DNA of 64,000 nt from Kudoa neothunni (GCA_964304625.1 OZ199839.1:3472001-3536000); one strand, 5' to 3'. Numbered from the stretch's first letter, positions 1 through 13,846 are shown. Made by a program: numbers and translations. Notes: generated by a model not told the origin, from the sequence alone.

Positions 1-655
1 ATATGTTACCAAGAAAGGAAAGGCCGTTAATTTGATATCGACAGGAACGAATAACACCAACATAGGAAATCTACAAAATGACAGTAAACCACACGTTATA
101 GAGCACTACAATAGCACTAAAGGTGGGGTCGATACTGTCGACAGGATGATATCTTCAGTATCCGTTCGTAGGTTCTGCAGAAGATGACCAGTCGTTGTAT
201 TTTATAGTATGATTGACATATCATTAATCAACGCCTTCTGCATCTATAAAAACATTTTTAAGGAAAATCCCCCCAAAAGAAGAGTTTTTTTAAAGAAATG
301 GCAGAATTATTGTACAGGTAACTTCTTAGTAGAAATACTAAAATTGAAAAAGTAGTCAAAAGGTGTAGTGACCTCTATATAATAATATAATAACTTGAAT
401 ATTATGATCGGCCGTCGCCACGGGAGGGGTATTATTAGTTAGCGAATTGCGGTTTTATCGCGTGCCGCTGCTTCATTACAAAAGGACTCTTACATCCAAC
501 AAAAATAAACATAATGTTCCTTCGAAATCGCAATCTAGATACCAATTATGTCCTCGAAGAAACGATAAAAAACGACCTTATGTTGCGAAATCTGGCAACG
601 ATATTATTGCAAAGATCACTCATCAAAAATCTGTTTGGATTTCTCAAAATAAATA
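1..655 (+). pseudogene. piggyBac transposase C-terminal remnant
   Basis: This is the last part of a piggyBac-family transposase, running in from the left edge. Frame reading from about position 85 gives the family hallmark GGVDTVDRM, followed by a segment equivalent to TRRWP..FYSMIDIS..NAF..YK. The conserved Trp of RRWP is now a TGA stop (185-187), so it cannot make a full protein. At 520-650 another frame reads RYQLCPRRNDKKRPY, the equivalent of the C-terminal cysteine-rich (RING-like) zinc domain, with most zinc-binding Cys already lost. The element's left part lies outside the window and no clear right terminal repeat was found. Confidence 0.85.
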
Positions 656-2810
656 ATTAATTTTATTATATATTATTTTTCATTTAGTCGTCTATTTATT
701 TTTACCAAAAATACACATTTCATTCGCTGGTCGCATTTATATAAGTTTTTTAACAGCGCGCGAAATCATCCGATAGGATTAAAGTGGGCTTAATGGTGTC
801 AATATTCTGTATTTTCCTGGAAATCTGTTCGTATGAATTTTTTAAAACTCTATATATTACTTTATATTAATTTTACAAATAAAATGATCAAAAAATTCGG
901 GGTTAAATCTACCCTAATATCGTTAGAGGTATTGTGGGGATTCTTACAGATTTACGCTCTAATGAAGACACTTATAATTGTAACTGTCGAACATTTTATA
1001 TGATAAATTATTAATAGTCGTAATATATTATAATTCCCTTAATAGTATATAAATGGAGGTTAATGGATATAGGATCCGTGACAAGAGGATTAAAATTATA
1101 CATTTCTTGTGACACCCCAACTTTGAAATGAAGTGAGATGAATACAGTTTCATTATTGCAGCGGCAAATGAATTTCAAAAAAATAATCCTTCAAAAAACT
1201 TATTTCAGGCAATAAGTATTAATGATACCTTAATTATTCTGCCATTATTGTAGTAGGCATATTTTAGGCAAATGTTGGACCAAAGATGTAATAGGAAATA
1301 ATGAAAAAAATTTATTTATTTTAAGATATAGATGTATAGCTGAATACATATTAGTATTTGGCCTACAAAAATTCTATAATAGCTTTTTGCACGTGTTTTC
1401 CAATCCCGATTCATACTAAGGTAGTGTCTATTTGTCCGGCAAATAAGTTTTATGATCGTTTTGCCTTATTTGCACCATAAAAAGTAAAATAAAATTGGTA
1501 TTTTTATGATTATTATATTACAACGTTTAAAAACATACATTTGATATGGTTGTCGTTCCATTTGGGAAGTCTTACCGATATAGCTTGTTTATGTTATTCG
1601 GATTTTATTATTTTATCTAGCATTGTATTGTTTTATTTTTCGAGTAAATTTGTGAAAAATCAATTAATTAGCCATAGTGTCAACATAATGTTGTAACGTT
1701 GTCTTTTATGGAACTTGTGTACAGGATAGCGTTGCTATACATAAAGATGAACAGCGTCGATGGTGGATTAGATTATAGCGATGTTAACACTAAAAATAAT
1801 AGTTTTTTTAACGTCAGTGATACGTTTCGTCGTTGTTCAGAGTTGAAGTTGAGAATCTAATAGTTCGAATATCAGGGCAAAAGTAATATTTTTGTATTAA
1901 ATTGCAAAGATATTGAGAACGCACAAAAACGATATGTTCGAGTATAATAATGTCACATGAACTCATATCGATAATATTACTGAATGATTTATATAATAGA
2001 GTAAATATTCCTTCTGTTTTCAGCAGAGCTTGTTATAAGACGGATTTGTTCAGAAGTATCGTTTTTAAATTAACTTCTAAAATTTTACCAAGTTTTTATA
2101 ATTGTGTTATTTTACATGTAACCAACGTTATATAAGTTCATCGTTTAAGAATATTATACCACGATTAATATAGTTTTTTTGAAAATTAAATGGAAGTATA
2201 TAATTACATTCTTGGGAAATTACAAATTGTATATTCCACTTAAATAGTTAATATAATTTTTAGAAATTTTAAGATATAAGTATGTTAAACTACTTTTTTG
2301 CTTGACCAAATGAATTATTTGTACGTCAAGCACCGTGTGAACTAACCTATTAGTATTACTTTATTGAAAATAAATATTGATAAATTATCGGACTGATATA
2401 AATAATATTCTCATATTTTTAAAAATAGAATAAAATACATTAGATCACCATTATTTGTAGGTGTGCTTAAAAGGTCTAGATAACACAAAGTTGAGTCATC
2501 AGAGTATATAAATATGAAGTTTAAATTTTTACGTAATAATTAAACCTAATGAATTCTATGATTCAAAAATATAGCATTTCATAAGTTTAACCGTAAAATC
2601 TTGATGTTATCCGTTTCTAAATAAGGTCTTCCTACACATTCTTCAACCGAACATAATTTTTAGATCTATTTATCGTTGAAATATTATTTATAATATTAAA
2701 TTTAATGGTATACTAACTTAAAGTAATTTTATAAAACACGCGATGCTAATCTTCCGGGACAATAGTCCCTGCCTTTTACCAACGTAAAAAGATTAATATC
2801 GCATTAGCTA
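656..2810. other. AT-rich intergenic DNA, nothing recognised
   Basis: This stretch has no reading frame resembling a known protein, no convincing splice-linked exons and no tRNA-like element. Open frames are short and of the kind expected by chance at this base composition. It is probably decayed transposon sequence plus spacer. Confidence 0.5.
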
Positions 2811-2818
2811 TCGTAAAC

Positions 2819-3405
2819 CAGTGGTTCTCAAACATTTTTCGCAGTGGAACCCTTTTACATAATTTGTAATAGAATGGAACCCTTATCTAAAGTAACCCAC
2901 TAAGGTTAGTTCAAAAAACCTTAATTATAATCATACTTATTATAAAAAAAATCTTTTAATTTTAACACATTTATCGAAATTGGAATAGTGAATACCTATT
3001 ATAATAAAGAAAATAATTTAAGCACAGTTTACTGGATCATATTCCATGTTTTTTGAACTAGCGCATGCAGATCGTTCATTTGTAATTTCATCAATTTCTG
3101 TCTTCTTTAGATGGTGTTGTTTTGGTTGTTCTTTTTAATGGTCAATTCATTGTAGTGCCTTTAAAATAGTCCAATTAATTTGTTGAACAGCAGAAATATT
3201 TGTGTTAACAGCAAAGCAGCACAATCTTCCTGTAGATACGTTGATGCATAGCTAACCGACAAAAGTAAGCTGTCACCAAAGCCGTCAACTTTAGCTACCA
3301 GTGAAAATTCATTAAAATCATAAGATGAACTGTACCTATTTTTTGTGTTATGATTAAATGAGGTTTTTCATTGTAGTTTTGAGGGACCCACTTTGAGACC
3401 TGCTG
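2819..3405. mobile_element. Non-autonomous hAT element (MITE-like), 587 bp
   Basis: The left end CAGTGGTTCTCAAAC and the inverted right end (read on the minus strand CAGCAGGTCTCAAAGTG) form a hAT-type terminal inverted repeat. Flanking 8-bp copies TCGTAAAC (2811-2818) and TCCTAAAC (3406-3413) differ at one position and match the 8-bp target duplication of hAT. The interior has no open transposase; weak similarity to degraded coding sequence on the minus strand cannot be proved. It would depend on a transposase supplied elsewhere. Confidence 0.85.
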
Positions 3406-3413
3406 TCCTAAAC

Positions 3414-5677
3414 TAACATAACGAATAATGTAGCAATTTTCGTTCACAATGTTAAACTCTTAGCGCAATTAAGAAGGATATGGAGTTCGGGTGGTTACAC
3501 AAATCCCGTTAACACCATAAATACCGTAAAACAAATAATGTTTATCCCTTCGCACGTTATTTTTCTGTGGTAGTGTGGAAATTTAAGACACTAATCATCC
3601 TTGTTTCTGGGAGGAAATCAACAAATCGAACCACGTCCACTAGGACTTTGACTCTACGGAAATTTTATGTATGTTATTTGGAAGAATAACCGGGGGAAGT
3701 TATACATTTTATTGTGATTCGATAACAACACCGGCTCACATTATAGGATAAAGAGACACTCATTCTGAAACAGTAAGCCGATCGGTAGCAGAAATTGAAT
3801 TCAATTTAAGACCTTTGGTTACTGAGTCCAACCATCACACAATTGAGCTATTTATCCTCCATTGCGAGTAGTGTTATATCTACGTAGTGAGCACAACTCA
3901 AACGTGAATTTCAAGCGAAATTGTTCCTTACCTTTGATATTTATGATTTATTACATACATTGAGCAGTTTTCATTATAAAATATATGATATATTGTTCTA
4001 CAATTTATTTTTTACTTTATTAACCTTCTAAAACAACATGAAAATTTTCCTTCAATTACATCAGGATCAATATGAATTCAGATTTTTATTTGATGAATTT
4101 AGTTAATTTTCCGGGCGTTTCTGGGTTCAATTCGACCCCGAAAGCACCAAGTGTGTAGTCGATTTTGAGGCTCTCGGGAGGTTGTCAAGTTTTTATTCTC
4201 TCTATAAAATTGAATGTGTAATTTAATCATCGTATGTAACGATTGCTAGATTGATTTTAAGTTTGGAATATTCGAGCAGAACTTTATTTTTTGAGGGCAA
4301 ATCAATGAACAGCCAATTTTACATTATCTTGAGAGGTGAAAATGATTCGTTTATTATATTAGTTCGAGTAGATAATTTAACCAATATAAAATATATCATT
4401 ATTTAGATTTGCACCTTTGTGCTTTTTCGATTACACTTAATATTATTTTTGCAATAAAACAATTGAGAGATTGATAGAATTTACTATTTATCCACCTAAC
4501 ACGAGCAACAGTGAGATTAATTTTTTTAATATCCTGCGATTTTTTATTCAGTATTTTATACAAAAAAGAATAGAGGACGAACGAAGAATAAAAAAAGTTA
4601 TATTTTAAAAGACACGATGTTAAAAACTGTATAATATTTCATCAAAAAAAATATGGCGGAATCTATGAATGTCAGGTGTTCAATGAAGAACTAAATGAGT
4701 AGGAAGTTTTGATAGAGTACAAAAATAAGAATCCAATTTTAAAAACCAATATCACAATAATTATACCATTGTTAATACAACCGTCTTATGTTATACAGAA
4801 AGTCCATTCCTTACACGTCTCGCTTCATTCACGCTGCTCACGTCACCTTTTTATTATACAAGGTGATCTTATTAATGAAGTAGTCAGTCTTATGGGGACA
4901 GATTCACTTAAAAATAATACACCGAAAATAATTCCATTAGTTCATCAAACCATTACAGTTATTAATATTAATGATACTAAAAGTGATGAGAAGTAGCTGA
5001 AGGTTCGGTTTGTAGTAGTATTTGAGGGAGGGGACCAACACGACAAACTAAAACAATAGAATTGTTCTATTATTTTACCCACATTCCTTATTTTTTACAG
5101 GAATAATATTTAGTTAAAATTAAGAACACCTAATTAAAATAATTAGCACATTAATTAATAACTGACGATCGGAAATAAACATCAAGTTAATCTTAAAATA
5201 GATCATTCTGAGCATGAATTCGATGTTTTCTAATCTCTTTAAACTAAAAGTAATCTTTGTTCGTTATTGAAATTCGGCAATTGCGAGATATATCAATTAC
5301 GAAAGTTTTGTGATGCATAGAATGAATTGAAAACAACTATCTAATACCATAAATATACGACAACATCACTCTACGTTGAGGTTTAATCTATTAGAGGCAA
5401 TTAGCAAGTTAATTGAGTGTTTTTTTTAAATAGTTGATTGTTTGAAAAGTGATTTGAAATAACTTCAAATGAGAACGCAGATATTTTTGAATTCCCACTC
5501 ACTAATCTATTTCGATTGTATATTTATCAAACGACGAATCTCGAAACTTCCACCTAATGCTATATAATTATCCTCTTTTCATAGGTGACGATTTGCTGAT
5601 ATTAAAGCTACCCAATTAGCTCTCGTAAAATTATGTGGTTTATACGCTCTAATCTAGACTTGATATTAGAAATAATT
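3414..5677. other. Intergenic DNA upstream of the fucose transporter
   Basis: No gene is supported here. A 95-codon open frame at 4709-4996 shows no recognisable family and no flanking exons. Near 4125 there is a short GGGTTCAATTCGACCCC palindrome of the type seen near piggyBac ends elsewhere in the window, but no matching partner end was found, so it is at most a solo relic. Confidence 0.45.
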
Positions 5678-6891
5678 ATGAGAAAATTTTCTTTGGATCA
5701 AAAAATAATAAAAATCACTTCGGCTGTCCTTTTCTATTGGTGATACGACAAACAAATTTGTGCTAATACAGTTGTGTTGTATAGGCTGGTTTCAATATGT
5801 ATGGTTTTTCTCAGCAAAACACTTCTAGCATACGGCGATGTGAGCATATTTAATTCGAAAACTGAAATAGACATGAGCTAATCTAGTTAAATGTTCCAAT
5901 CTCGATGACCATTTCTCAATTCACCATATCAACTGTTTTGATAATTTTTGCGTATTACTGTGTGAATCAAAGGAGAGACGAAAGTTACGTTAAGGGCGGT
6001 AGCGGCAGAAATACCTCATTGGTCTTACAATTCAAAGATGTATTTTGGGGGAATTTACACCCTAAAATGCCCTCTGCGTGTCCAAATTTAATAGTAGTTG
6101 ATTTTAGACCCTTTTTCTGGCTTTCCTACTGTCAGGAATGATTGCGTTCAACAACTTGGCGCTATACTTTATATCAATTTCGTTTTATAATGTGGCCAGA
6201 TCAATGAATACTGTGTTCAATGTGGTAGGAATAATAAATAAAATAGAATGTTTTATAGTGTGATCTTTGTTGGTAGATTTTTACCAAACTAATCCTCAAA
6301 GACGAAATCTCGTTGAAAGTGTTGGGCTGCTGTTTGATTATCTTTTGTGGGTTTATGATGGGTTGTGCTGATTGTTATGTGAGCGATACCACAGAAATAT
6401 ACATCACCAGTAAAAGCATAATGTTAAAAGGCATTGTGTTTGGTGTGCTGGGATCACTATTCAACAGTCTCTATAGTGTGATATCGAAACAAATGCTCCA
6501 AAAATATACCAACCTTCAAGTGATGCTCACACTTAATCCAACTGCACTCGTTCTTATAACTCCGCTAATTTTTATAAATAACGAAGTGGATCTGCTGAGA
6601 GCCACCGAAAAACATGTGTGGCTTTCACCTTGTTTGTATACGTTGATTGTGTTGAGTGGTATCTGTGGTATGATGGTGACATACGCTTCACTACTCCAAA
6701 TTGAGGTCACTTCGCCACTCACACACAATGTCAGTTCCACTTCAAAGTCGTATGTTCTTACTATCATTGCAGTGCTTGTCCACAAAGAGTTCAATCATAC
6801 CACCTACTTCTGGCTAAGTAATGCGTTGGTATTGAGTGGATCACTACTGTATGCGAGTGTGAGGCATTCTGAATTGAAAAATAGCATGTAG
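5678..6891 (+). CDS. SLC35C1: GDP-fucose transporter (SLC35C1 family)
   Basis: This Golgi multi-pass transporter should exchange cytosolic GDP-fucose for luminal GMP and so feed fucosylation. Five exons join in frame to 333 residues: 5678-5739, 5785-5839, 5887-6039, 6108-6224 and 6277-6891, with introns of 45, 47, 68 and 52 bp, all GT-AG. The first ATG in frame is at 5678. Landmarks in order are an N-terminal YWLVSICMVFLSK (human YW..SISMVFLNK), then MIAFNNL, FYNVARSMNTVFNV, and near residue 275 the family signature TSPLTHNVS. The human protein has about 364 residues, so this copy is nearly full length. Other SLC35 members are possible but FNNL plus SPLTHNVS favour C1. No frame damage is present. 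The start has no NRF-1-like motif. Confidence 0.93.
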
Positions 6892-7273
6892 ACATTTTTA
6901 TTGTGTATGATAGTGTTATTTTGTTCTATAATTTTGATAAATGATCTTCTTAAATGAAATGAATATGTGCTGTTAATTTCGCTCTACTATTTGCTATTTG
7001 ATTTAATTTTTCGCAAACAATCGCGTAAAGCCTTAGCCTGGATGTAGACATGGGATTATCTCGGGAGGGCGCGTGCCGATCATAATTGCCAAAATTGAAA
7101 TTTAATTTGTAATTTTTAGCTGTAAAATATCGTTTGTGAGCTGGACACTACGTTTATATTTAAATAAGTTATATTTATTTGTGCAATCGCATGAGCTAGT
7201 CTGGGGTGACATCAGTTTAGAAAACGGGTTTGCGTACTGTGAGCATTTTTGTATATTTACTTCGATTCCTTCG
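6892..7273. other. 3' flank of the transporter gene
   Basis: Short spacer between the transporter stop codon and the next hAT element; it should contain the transcript's 3' UTR. No further gene or repeat was recognised. Confidence 0.5.
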
Positions 7274-7281
7274 ATTATATC

Positions 7282-8214
7282 TAGGGCATGCAAATTTCGA
7301 TTAAAATAGATTTTGATCGATTTATACTGTCGAATTGTAGAAAATATCCCGTTTTTATTTTTTTTATCGAAAAAATCGGTTTCCGCCGAAAAGGAATGTT
7401 TGAAAATGGGTAGGAAAAGACGTGAATTGACTAATTACTTAGTGGAATGGAGCGATTTCGAAGCCATTGAGGATTCGCTGGACCGTAAATATTGCAAAGG
7501 ACATAAAGAGTTGTTGAAGATACAATCTGATGGCCTTGATACGCTTAACTTATCATTAATTTTTGTAATTATTGCTCTTACTACGTTGGATGATTTCTCA
7601 AAATTAATAGAAACAATTTGATATTTAAATGTGAAAATTTACGTGACTCCACAAATGAAGAAATTAATCGATCAATACTCCAAAATTTCAAGTAAACTTT
7701 TTTTTCGCTTGAAACTTTTTAAACAATGAAATATATTGATGCATGCATTCCAGTTACTATTGATAAATTAAATGTTGATGATTTTTATTACTTTTTATAA
7801 AGTAAAGAGAAGATTGATAACGAGTACAACATGTTATGTAAAATAATGAAAGATTCAGTTAGACCCTCAGACATTGATTCCTGAAATAAAGTGTGGAATG
7901 CTTGTCCTACTCTTTCGAGACTTTGTCAAGATATATTGATTCTTCAGTTTCCTCCATTGATGCTGAAAGGAGTTTCTCAAGATTGCGAAATATACTTGGA
8001 AAAGAAAGGATCACACTTTATGATGGGCGCCTAACAATGCTCTAAATACTCGATTTTAATGGTCCATTATAACTAAAATTAAAAATCTACAATCTACTTT
8101 TTTGTAAATTATGAGTTTTTTTTTCAAAAAAAAAGTCGATAAAAACTGAATTAAACATTTTTTTTTATTTCGGTCGATTTGGAAAAAAATAATCGTCGAA
8201 AATTGCCAACCTTA
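7282..8214 (+). mobile_element. Decayed hAT transposon with transposase remnant
   Basis: The left end TAGGGCATGCAAATTTCGA and the right end (minus strand TAAGGTTGGCAATTTTCGA) are inverted repeats, and identical 8-bp target copies ATTATATC flank them (7274-7281 and 8215-8222). On the plus strand near 7935-8044 a frame reads SSIDAERSFSRLRN...LTML and a stop, the hallmark C-terminal dimerisation block of hAT transposases. An N-terminal remnant lies at about 7390-7620. At 933 bp with broken frames the element is inactive; a functional hAT transposase is usually over 500 residues. Confidence 0.9.
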
Positions 8215-8643
8215 ATTATATCTGACAAGGTCGATTAAATTCTTTAGTCATATAATGTAAAAACGACGCAAGCAAAATATAACGCGTTATTTAAAAATAG
8301 TTATATGCTCTAAGTTGTGTGAAATTCCGTATGAAGACCTATTGAGATTTTGAATGAATGTGTATTAATCTGATTGATATAAAATGAGAAATATACAATA
8401 ATATGGCGTAAAATTTCGAAGAGTTAGACAGGAGAAGAATAATAACATTTTACGTCATCTGACTGAGGGCATACGACACAAATACATGACTAATGGATCG
8501 TAACCCTCGAACATTGAGGAAAAAGGTTACACGAATACCTGGGGGTGACCACTAAGACTACATGCAAAAATGTATTAGAATAACAAAAATCGTTGCACTT
8601 AAGATTGAGAACATAATTATAAACGTTATTTTTTACGTTTTAA

Positions 8644-10227
8644 CCCTCCCTGTCCGAAGGGGGGTCCATTAGGTACCCCAATTCCATTATTTTTCGTGTT
8701 ACTCTGAGAGTGAACTATTGATTTCTTAACTATTCTAGGAGTGCCTCAATAAGGTCAAAAAGTTCTTATAAAAACTAAATTTTTCCCCCTGATTTAAGGA
8801 ATACGCCCTAGAGATTATATTTATTTCATAATCCGAATATATATCCAAGTAGAACTTCAAGAAAAATTGTCCATTATATACACATGAATCTATTTTACTT
8901 AATTATATTTATAAATTTTGTTTAATTGATTTCAAAGTCATATATAAGTAAGGCTTATATATACTTCGATTTAATACGAGATTAGCGAGAATTAATCCCT
9001 ATCGCGCTCTTGGTTGGTAGGCTCTTGTTTCTTTAAAGAATCTACTTACCAACAATAAATTAGTCCATGATTCATTATATGCAACATAACTGTTAGAATC
9101 TTTGTGTATCATCGGGGGGTTCCGTAATTTTTATTCAGTGAAATATAATGGAAGTGGCTATTGACACGGATCGTAACATCCAGGTAGGTATAATTAAATA
9201 CAGTGGATTCTAAAAAAATACACGTTATAGATCAACTATTAATAGGAGTTAACGGGGTTAAGAATGAGCACCGCACAAGCGTACTTGCCATCTTGGATTA
9301 AAAACTTACGTACCAATAACCAGTGCCAGATATAAATTGATAGAGTATAAAACATTTGGTTAATAATTGTTCTATTGCAAATTTATTAAAATAAGCAATA
9401 GGACCTACAAAAAAATTTTAAAAATAGTCAGAAATAATGATTATTGATATTTTTAATTAGTATATAATTGTAGTTAAAACATCGTGTGTTTATTAATTAT
9501 TGATATCGACTTGTATGTGCCACGATTTATTCGTATAGAGGCGTTAAACGTATGTTGCTGCAGTTTTTCAAGTACGGATACCAAAATATTCAAACATCTT
9601 AGGTTCCCTCCAAATAAATTCTTCAATGTAATCATACTAACACTTAAATATGCAAATAAATTTAAAAAAGTTCGTAAAAACGTAAGTGGGAGTAGCATTT
9701 AAGAATATAAATAAATTACTAAGCAATGCACCTTTTATAATTTTTTTATTTTACTTTGGAAGAAATTAAAATGATGTGAGATTTTCACACACTGCTTTCT
9801 ATGAAAACTTAGAGTAAATTGCATGCGCGTCTACATTTACACATTTATTACTTTGGAAACAGTCCGATAATTTCTACAGAACGGCGCTCAGTTGGGCCAA
9901 TGTTTGATCATCGTCTATTAATTTTTTATGGAACCTAGTCGATTAAATTAGATATTTATTTCATTTAGACATCTTCGAATCCTTTGGTGCTGAAATTTAT
10001 GCGCTGATTTCATCACATTAGTCCGACACAATAAGTTCATCTTGGTCTCATATCTGCATTTTTAGCAACCGAAGAGAACTAGATTTTGTTTCTTATACTT
10101 ATAAATATCTTTAAATAACATCACGTTAGTTTCGTAATAATTGATAGCGTTTAAGACCAATTAAAAAGGGTCCCAAGTGGACCCCCTCGGCACACGCGTG
10201 ATGTTTTCGCACGCAGTGCGGGGAGGG
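8644..10227. mobile_element. Non-autonomous piggyBac-like element, 1584 bp
   Basis: TTAA tetranucleotides at 8640-8643 and 10228-10231 bracket inverted ends that begin CCCTCCC on both sides, the signature of piggyBac insertion. Just inside each end is a GGGGGTCCA...ACCCC-type palindrome, matching the subterminal repeats of other piggyBac elements in this window. No transposase coding was recognised inside. A separate dispersed repeat occupies 9155-9335. Confidence 0.8.
9155..9335 (+). repeat. Dispersed repeat, copy 1
   Basis: About 180 bp recurs in inverted orientation at 21590-21770. Shared blocks include ATAGGAGTTAAC, GGATTAAAAACTT and AACATCCAGGTA with small differences. It lies inside the piggyBac-like element at 8644-10227. 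The family is not identified and no coding capacity is seen. Confidence 0.7.
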
Positions 10228-10535
10228 TTAACAACTTCACTAAAAATTTTCAAAAAAACGTGCTTAGACAGCAATCGCATTTAAAACCGCTTACGATCGA
10301 GAATAGTTATTGCGAATTTAATACATTATTATTTTTTTATAAAGAAATCGTGTTTAATGTTGTTATTATTTTATCAATATATTAACACATTTAAAACCTA
10401 GGATTAAATATTTTCAAATATATATCCTGTTATCGTATGCAACCTTGTTAGTCCCAAAAATCCTAACAATATCTAATCTCGACTTTATAAGTGTCAATAT
10501 TGTAGTTCCCAATATGTAATCTTCTATTCTGTATA

Positions 10536-11494
10536 CAGTCGAATTCCGTTTATTTGATAATGATGTAGATTCTAAATAAAAAATTTTAGCAACCGCAATC
10601 CGAAACCAATTTTGGCTGGAATTTTCGGATAAAAATACCTTGAAGTCTGGATTAGCGCCTGGTTAAAATGGTCCCCGCACTTATTTTTTGGATACATATG
10701 CTAGTTATTTATTCAATTTAAGTTTATGTTTAATTAGTAGAAATAGCGTAATGTAGATAATATGGTACTTTATGTTCAAAATGCAACCATGTTCATGATG
10801 AACGAATAAATGTTGGGTAAAGAAAAACTCCCTTATATCTTTTCATGAGTAATAAAATATAAAAATGGAATTTATTGGATTGTTTAATCTCAAACTAGCA
10901 GTAACTTCATAAGACCAATTTATCCACGGAATTCACTCAATTCAACAATGTTCACACATCAGTTCTTCCCACAACACCTCCACTTTTCAGTCTAATTGAG
11001 TCTCAACAATCTTAAATAATTATTAAGTTGTTGGAATATTACATATTTTAATTCATGGGGAAATTCTAAATATCGTTACTTTATTATTCTTACCATAATT
11101 ATTATTACAGCCCACAATATCCAAATAGGGAATAAATAATAAAAAAATTAATAATAATAGTCAATTTTTTAGAAACTAGAATGTATCAATCTAAAATGGC
11201 GCAGCGGCGTTAAGGTCGCTCATATCGGTAATATGCGTGTGCCGACTACGTTGGATCTAGAGCTACTGCCTTAAACTAATGTTTCACATTGTATCTACTA
11301 GTATAACTTATATATAGTAGAGTTTTCTTTAAAAATATAAATCAAACATTGAATAATGAAAAATAAAGTATGTAACCAATTTACAATTTTTCCCCCGTTG
11401 CACATGCGCAATAATGAAATTCGTTTAACCGAAATTTCAATATCCAAAAGAAAATGCCAGATCCCAATATTTTCGGATAAACAGGAGTCGACTG
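10536..11494. mobile_element. Tigger/pogo-type non-autonomous element, 959 bp
   Basis: The left end CAGTCGAATTCCGTTTAT and the inverted right end (minus strand CAGTCGACTCCTGTTTATCC) belong to the pogo/Tigger branch of Tc1-mariner. The left flank is TA, the expected target duplication; the right flank is TG, so one base has changed. No transposase frame was recognised in the interior. Confidence 0.75.
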
Positions 11495-11497
11495 TGT

Positions 11498-11550
11498 ATA
11501 TAAAATCCTTTGTCTGCCTGTGTGTGACACAAGTGCGCAAGCGCGATTAA
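11498..11550 (-). repeat. Short GC-bearing repeat, copy A
   Basis: On the minus strand this contains TGCGCACTTGTG, then a CACACACAGG tract and GACAAAGGATT. The same order of blocks occurs on the plus strand at 17313-17375. It is probably a MITE end or short interspersed repeat. Confidence 0.55.
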
Positions 11551-13846
11551 ATTTTTTAAAATCATCACGTTTCAAAATCTTTGATTTGTTTCCACACTAC
11601 CAAGTGTTCCCAAACATGTTTAGAAAATAGTGATTTGAAGATTCAAAATTTGTTGGGCGGATTACATGAGTTCAATTGTAGGATTAACACCAGCCAATGC
11701 CATGGCGATGGACGGCTGAAGCTAACTTTCCCCTTGTATGCTTTATCAAATGTAATTTAAGCGATAGCATATGACTTTTTATATAATATCAACCTGATCC
11801 TTCGAGTGTTTGCGCTAATATACTCTCCATATCGGGAGTTTAATGTATTTGACTGGATAAACACACGTCGAAGGTTCTATTCATTGTTTTAGATATGGAA
11901 AAAAGTTTATATTTGCATCATTAATAGCGAATTGGTAGACCATGCTATAATAGGGTAGATTGAAGCATTATATTGCAAGCGCTGGGTCCGTGGATTTCAT
12001 TGGAATCGTCCGCAATGTTGAATTTTCAGTGATTAAATTCAATGCCAATGGTTGTACTCTTATTTCATCTAATTATATAAATTGTTTATGTTGATATTGA
12101 AGCGATTTTTATCTGTTTGTGTGGGAACAATGCACTAATGTTTATGCCGAGTCAAGCGATGCTAATTTTAGAAATATCAATTAATTTCCATATGTTCCCT
12201 TCTATCTCTATTACTTTTTCTATTTTTCTATTTCTTAGAAAGTTAGTGGTGCACACAGTTTTTGAGCCGGGACAGAATTCGACTTTTAAAAATTCCTCGG
12301 CCAAAAAATGTTTTAAATAACACTTTAACGGGATTTAAATAATTCGGGAATGAAAAAAAAATGACGCTGATCTTAAATTATTTAGCCTTTTTGCCGAGCC
12401 ACGAAATTTTTAAATGAGCACCGGGATTGGAACACTCCTTCAAAGAAATAATCATAATTTAGATTCCATAATCCAAATCGTTAAAATATGTTGTTTAAAA
12501 CTTTTTATTTGTTTTATTTCTATGGGTTAATTCAAAGTTCCAGTATATTTTTTGAATGTTATTAAAAAACCTCTCTAGGCGAAACCTTCCCCCAAACAAT
12601 GCTGGGCAGTTCGAGCTAGTATTTAATATAATTGTTAATCTAAACATAATATAAACAGCTAGAGAATTTACAATTTGAACAATTTCATTTCATGAGTCTT
12701 TAGAAAGGAGCAAGATCGGTAATAGTTGTGTATATTTGGGGAGATCAAAAAAACAGCTGTCACTGGTAAATCACATTCCATATGGAAAAATTAGGATAAA
12801 CTCCTGAAAACCTCCATTAATCCTTCGATAAGATAACGATCCGAAGTTTTTTTTAAATATTCTACCTAAAGTAACCGAACTGGATTTTGACGCCCGGTTA
12901 ACTTTTGTTGTCTCTTACAAGGATTACAACGATAATAATACGGAATTCGGGATAATACAATATATTTTTAATACAAAAGATATGCGAAGATTAGCACGGC
13001 ATTTCGACTATATTACCACAGAAATTAAATGTATCAATATTGGAACATGGCGGATTCATTTCAAGCCGTATCTCTCTTAAAATCAATATCATTGATTTCT
13101 TAATGACAGTTAGATTTAGTTCAATGGACCGCTACACATTTAATATTTAGTTATTCAATAGAAAAAATCAACTTAAACATAAATATTCAATGTTTTGAAA
13201 TCAATTATAAATCTTTTAAACCTAGCTTTTGTGGACAACTACAGAGCTCACATTTTGGTAATGGTTTAATTAATTTACGAATAAAAACAAATTTTCACCC
13301 CTGTGAAGGACCAATCATAATTTAAAAAATATTAATCTAAATACTACTGAACCTGCTAATAGCCACTTCGTTATTAAATGATTATAAGAGATTACGCATC
13401 CAGGTAAAATATGTGGGATAAGTTGGGGTTGAATCAATCCCTACATACGCATTTTCATATCGTAAAGTATTTAATTATTGTTGCGCTATATTTTAAATTT
13501 TAGTTCGACTATGAGCTAAAATAACAAAATTTGTGGATGGTTGTCTTAAATTCCGAATAACAACGAACAGAACGGTGAATCAAACATTAATAACAAGACA
13601 AACAATAAAATATATCTGTTTAGCGCACTTTTCTTGTAATTTTCAGTTGAATCGTTTTCATATATATTAGATATCAATTTGAAAAACAAAATGGAATCGA
13701 TCTATCGGCTATGCTCAATTATTGACGACTAATCATTGCAGTTTCTTATTAACGAATATTTCTATTCCTTAAGCGGATTAATTCGTCGATTATTACCATA
13801 AAGTCAGTTGCTCGTAAGTTGACCCTGTTTGCACATACAAAGTGAT
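11551..13846. other. Intergenic DNA upstream of synaptophysin-like gene A
   Basis: No protein-coding exon was recognised before the first exon at 13847. The only item of note is a 22-bp stretch at about 12979-13002 resembling the core of U6 snRNA (GCGAAGATTAGCACGGC). It has no supporting 5' stem-loop, so it is not called a gene. Confidence 0.45.

Noticed and set aside
4709-4996. 95-codon open frame
   Set aside because: No family resemblance, no splice partners, and composition like its surroundings.
11395-11415. CACATGCGCA as another NRF-1 site
   Set aside because: It mismatches the consensus and lies inside a Tigger-like MITE, not before a gene.
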